Source: Oceanospirillaceae bacterium
GTDB lineage: Bacteria > Pseudomonadota > Gammaproteobacteria > Pseudomonadales > Litoribrevibacteraceae
Direction of reading: 5' to 3'
DNA: 64,000 bases
NCBI GenBank assembly: GCA_015665455.1
Contig: JADFAD010000009.1
Location: 186,001 to 250,000 of the forward strand
The translations under genes were made by a program, and so were the position numbers. Of the stretch, positions 61,932-64,000 are shown piece by piece (position 1 is the first letter of the stretch; each line of letters begins with the position of its first letter). The notes beneath the pieces are model-generated. The model was not told where the DNA came from. It saw nothing but the letters and a program-made list of their open reading frames with translations, and made no database searches.

Positions 61932-62696
61932 TTACTTTTCTGCCAGTTCAATCTGTGGAACAAATCCAGGTAAACTCAAATTACCCGATGCCACTTTATG
62001 AACATTTTTCACACAAAGAAGAGGACTGTGAACGCTGGTGTTAACCTGCAGACCAGCAGTCACACCATCAAAGTTAAAAGTAGTCGGGAAGCCAAGTTCT
62101 TTCATAGGTACATTGATCGTTACTGTGTTACTTGCCAACTCAGGCTCATAACCAGGGCTGTCTAACATGATAGGAAGGCCAGGCCATGTTGCAGGTAATC
62201 TTGGGGTAGCACCTTTTGGAATGTCTTTAACTTTAAGTCCCGCAGGTCCGCAACTTGCGTCTTCTGTCAACACAACCCAATGGCTGTGCCATACATTACC
62301 ATCGTTATCAAGCTTTCCATCGTTGTTTTCATCGTACTTAGGCGTATCATCAAAATCAGGATGTGCAGTTAAAGCAAGAGCCAAAATACCTTCATTGTGA
62401 TCAAAACCAACCGCGTAAGTGTCCAAAGACGTTGGCCATACATAACTAAACACTTTGCTGCCAGCAAGCTTTCCAGTCTTTGTAGGCTTAGCTGAACCAA
62501 TCTCACCACTTACTTCTTGCTGAAATACTAAGTTAGTACCATTTCGGGTCACTTTAGCGTGAATAATATCGAACGTCTGTTCTACATCCTTATTACTCTT
62601 CGCTTGAATATGTCCATCATGGCCTGGTCCAGCTTGAGCAATACCCTGTATGCCTAGGCCTACACACAATGCCAATGCTACGCGATTAAATTTCAT
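61932..62696 (-). CDS. Exported protein with EF-hand-like loop, unknown function
   Basis: A 254-residue protein with a standard signal peptide (cleavage near residue 22, GIAQAGPG). Around residues 122-130 DENNDGKLD matches a calcium-binding EF-hand or dockerin loop. Two cysteines (ASCGPAG and LLCVKN) could form a disulfide. The remainder is beta-rich with HDGHIQAK at the N-terminus and HSHWVVLTED in the middle, offering several His residues; metal binding is possible. I do not recognise the family. AGAAGGAAAT precedes the start. It diverges from a MarR gene with palindromic sites between them and is upstream of the IS3-like and thioredoxin-like genes. Confidence 0.8.
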   Translation of the reverse strand: MKFNRVALALCVGLGIQGIAQAGPGHDGHIQAKSNKDVEQTFDIIHAKVTRNGTNLVFQQEVSGEIGSAKPTKTGKLAGSKVFSYVWPTSLDTYAVGFDHNEGILALALTAHPDFDDTPKYDENNDGKLDNDGNVWHSHWVVLTEDASCGPAGLKVKDIPKGATPRLPATWPGLPIMLDSPGYEPELASNTVTINVPMKELGFPTTFNFDGVTAGLQVNTSVHSPLLCVKNVHKVASGNLSLPGFVPQIELAEK

Positions 62697-62782
62697 GTTG
62701 ATTTCCTTCTTTGGTCGTCAGAGCTTCTGGACTTAGCTTTCAGTATTGCCTCAAATTAAGTCCGTTTATATTGTTACCGGTC

Positions 62783-62874
62783 AGTTTTTAGCTATATTGT
62801 GTTGACTAAAAACTTTCAGCTAGTTTAAATACATTCAAGCACACCCGTCAATATAGTTTCGACTCGAAACTATA
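62783..62874. promoter_or_regulatory. Divergent operator region with perfect 23-bp palindrome
   Basis: TATAGTTTCGA-C-TCGAAACTATA (62852-62874) is an exact 11-1-11 palindrome ending 21 bp before the MarR start. A second inverted repeat, AGTTTTTAG (62783-62791) and CTAAAAACT (62806-62814), lies nearer the other gene. The size and symmetry suit a MarR-type dimer operator controlling both directions. Confidence 0.7.
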
Positions 62875-62895
62875 AATAATTATTTAAGGCTATTT

Positions 62896-63459
62896 ATGAT
62901 TTTTAATCAAATAGAGCGCATATCGAACTTACTACGCGCAGAAGAAAGAAAAGAAGGAGGAGAATATGGGCTACAAGCGGTGCATATGGAAACCCTTTAC
63001 TACCTATCAAAATGCAATCGATTCAGTGACACCCCAGCCTCAGTAACTGAATACCTTCAACTGACCAAAGGCACCGTATCCCAATCATTAAGGGTCGTCG
63101 AATCCAAGGGGTTAATTAAAAAACAGACGGATGCCTGTGATCGACGTGTTATTCATCTCAAAATAACAGCTCGAGGAAAACGCGTACTGGCTAACAGCAT
63201 GCCACCATCACTGTTCTCTAACGCACTTGAAGAAATGCCTTTAGAAACTAAAGCACAACTCCAAACAGCGCTAGACACTCTGATAAAAGCATGCCAAAAA
63301 GAGAATAATTCAAAAAGCTTTGATGTATGCGGCAGCTGTCGTTATTGTCAACCAGTGGATGACAAAACGCACTTTTGCGGTCTTACAAAGCAGCCGCTAA
63401 GTAATGATGATATTCAGCTGATTTGCAGAGAACACACATTGATCCAGACGAACGAATAA
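62896..63459 (+). CDS. MarR-family regulator with C-terminal Cys cluster
   Basis: A 187-residue regulator. The winged-HTH (about 30-105) contains HMETLYYLSKC, SVTEYLQLTKGTVSQSLRVVE and the wing CDRRVIHLKITARGKRVL. The C-terminal extension holds a cluster C145-x2-C148-x2-C151-x9-C161-x15-C177, able to bind zinc or an iron-sulfur centre or to act as a thiol switch. It is divergent from the EF-hand-like gene, with a perfect palindrome in between, so autoregulation and control of the neighbour are likely. Redox sensing is inferred from the cysteines and the thioredoxin-like neighbours. Confidence 0.9.
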   Translation: MIFNQIERISNLLRAEERKEGGEYGLQAVHMETLYYLSKCNRFSDTPASVTEYLQLTKGTVSQSLRVVESKGLIKKQTDACDRRVIHLKITARGKRVLANSMPPSLFSNALEEMPLETKAQLQTALDTLIKACQKENNSKSFDVCGSCRYCQPVDDKTHFCGLTKQPLSNDDIQLICREHTLIQTNE

Positions 63460-63585
63460 TCATTTATATAATTAAGACACAATAACGCAGAGCCGCTCTA
63501 AATAAAGAGGCCTCATGCGTATGGATTGAGATAAGTTTGAACAGTCTATGAACGATAAACCAACCACAATCTCCATTGAACCCAA

Positions 63586-63999
63586 CTAAGCATGGGTTTC
63601 AAGGAGATTAATCAAATTCTGTTCATCAAGATGACCAAATGTTTGCAAAAGTACGTCAAAGTTTTTATTGAAAATAACCCACGTTGGCGTCCCTTGAAAA
63701 CCGTTTTCGAAGAATGTTTGGCCCCCTGTATACGGAACCATCCCCATTCGCTCATTCTCCTCACGAGGTACATTAGGCTCTCCCTTCAAACGATCAAAAG
63801 CAATAGGAAAGTCCAATTTATATGGCAATGTTGCCTCACCCATTTTTTGAAACATAGCAGACGTTTCTCCAACAAGTTGACCTCTTTGTTGAAGTAACTC
63901 CGTATTATTTAAAGTGTTCTTATCAAAGTCTTCAAAGGCTGTAGATAACGCAAAAGAAAATATACCTTTAGACTGTAAATACGGTTTGGCCTTGATCAT
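63586..63999 (-). CDS. Thioredoxin-fold (DsbA/redoxin-like) protein, truncated by window edge
   Basis: 137 residues are visible and the frame reaches the right edge, so the real start and probably the redox CxxC motif lie outside. The visible part has a long helical insertion (QQRGQLVGETSAMFQKMG) and the cis-Pro strand GTPTWVIFNKNF, as in DsbA- or TlpA-type folds. The ATG at 63997-63999 is therefore not assumed to be the start. A hairpin TTGAAACCCA...TGGGTTCAA spans its stop. It is another thiol-redox-type protein beside the Cys-rich MarR gene. Confidence 0.65.
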   Translation of the reverse strand: MIKAKPYLQSKGIFSFALSTAFEDFDKNTLNNTELLQQRGQLVGETSAMFQKMGEATLPYKLDFPIAFDRLKGEPNVPREENERMGMVPYTGGQTFFENGFQGTPTWVIFNKNFDVLLQTFGHLDEQNLINLLETHA

Positions 64000-64000
64000 A

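Overview
The window is one contiguous piece of a Gammaproteobacterium chromosome with moderate to low GC. Gene content and order resemble Pseudomonas and the marine Oceanospirillales group. The reasons are the conserved block gyrA-serC-pheA-hisC-tyrA/aroA-cmk-rpsA, the neighbouring mtaD-ubiG-mupP-yciK row, and trpS-scpA-scpB-rluB. An alkB alkane monooxygenase followed by two rubredoxins suggests a hydrocarbon-using, probably marine, bacterium. The genus cannot be fixed from the sequence alone.

Layout. 1-5.8 kb: tail of a DUF3179 protein, then a MexEF-like RND pump (adaptor plus permease, no outer-membrane channel) divergent from a MexT-like LysR regulator. 6-8.7 kb: a hybrid histidine kinase and a small membrane protein. 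9-18.3 kb: a five-gene cluster of exported proteins with no recognisable function: two very large paralogous TPR lipoproteins, a PEGA-domain protein, a lipoprotein and a secreted protein with a Ser/Thr-rich segment, closed by a strong terminator. This is the best candidate here for an undescribed system. 18.4-21.6 kb: an SRPBCC protein, an exported alpha/beta hydrolase, a YqaA-type membrane protein and an amidoligase-family protein.

21.7-32.7 kb (minus strand): rpsA, cmk, fused tyrA-aroA, hisC, pheA, serC and gyrA, i.e. serine and aromatic amino acid synthesis embedded among information-processing genes. 32.9-37.7 kb (plus strand): mtaD, ubiG, mupP, yciK and a diguanylate cyclase. 37.8-44 kb (minus strand): rluB, scpB, scpA, trpS, yciO and the PHP-domain RNase AM gene. 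44-48.6 kb (plus strand): yciB, a YciI-family gene, an SH3/anchor protein, a cyclophilin and mnmC. 48.7-50.7 kb (minus strand): yciH/SUI1, an MscS-type channel and ybaK.

50.8-64 kb is accessory in character: a DUF1653 gene, alkB with AlkG1-like and AlkG2-like rubredoxins, an HD-GYP sensor protein whose ribosome-binding site lies in a predicted hairpin, an orphan sensor kinase, an SdsA-type alkylsulfatase lipoprotein with an AraC regulator, and finally a redox-flavoured group (thioredoxin-like protein, lone IS3 OrfA-like HTH protein, exported EF-hand-like protein, Cys-rich MarR regulator with a perfect 23-bp palindrome upstream, and a truncated thioredoxin-fold protein). No tRNA, rRNA, CRISPR array, prophage or complete insertion sequence was seen.
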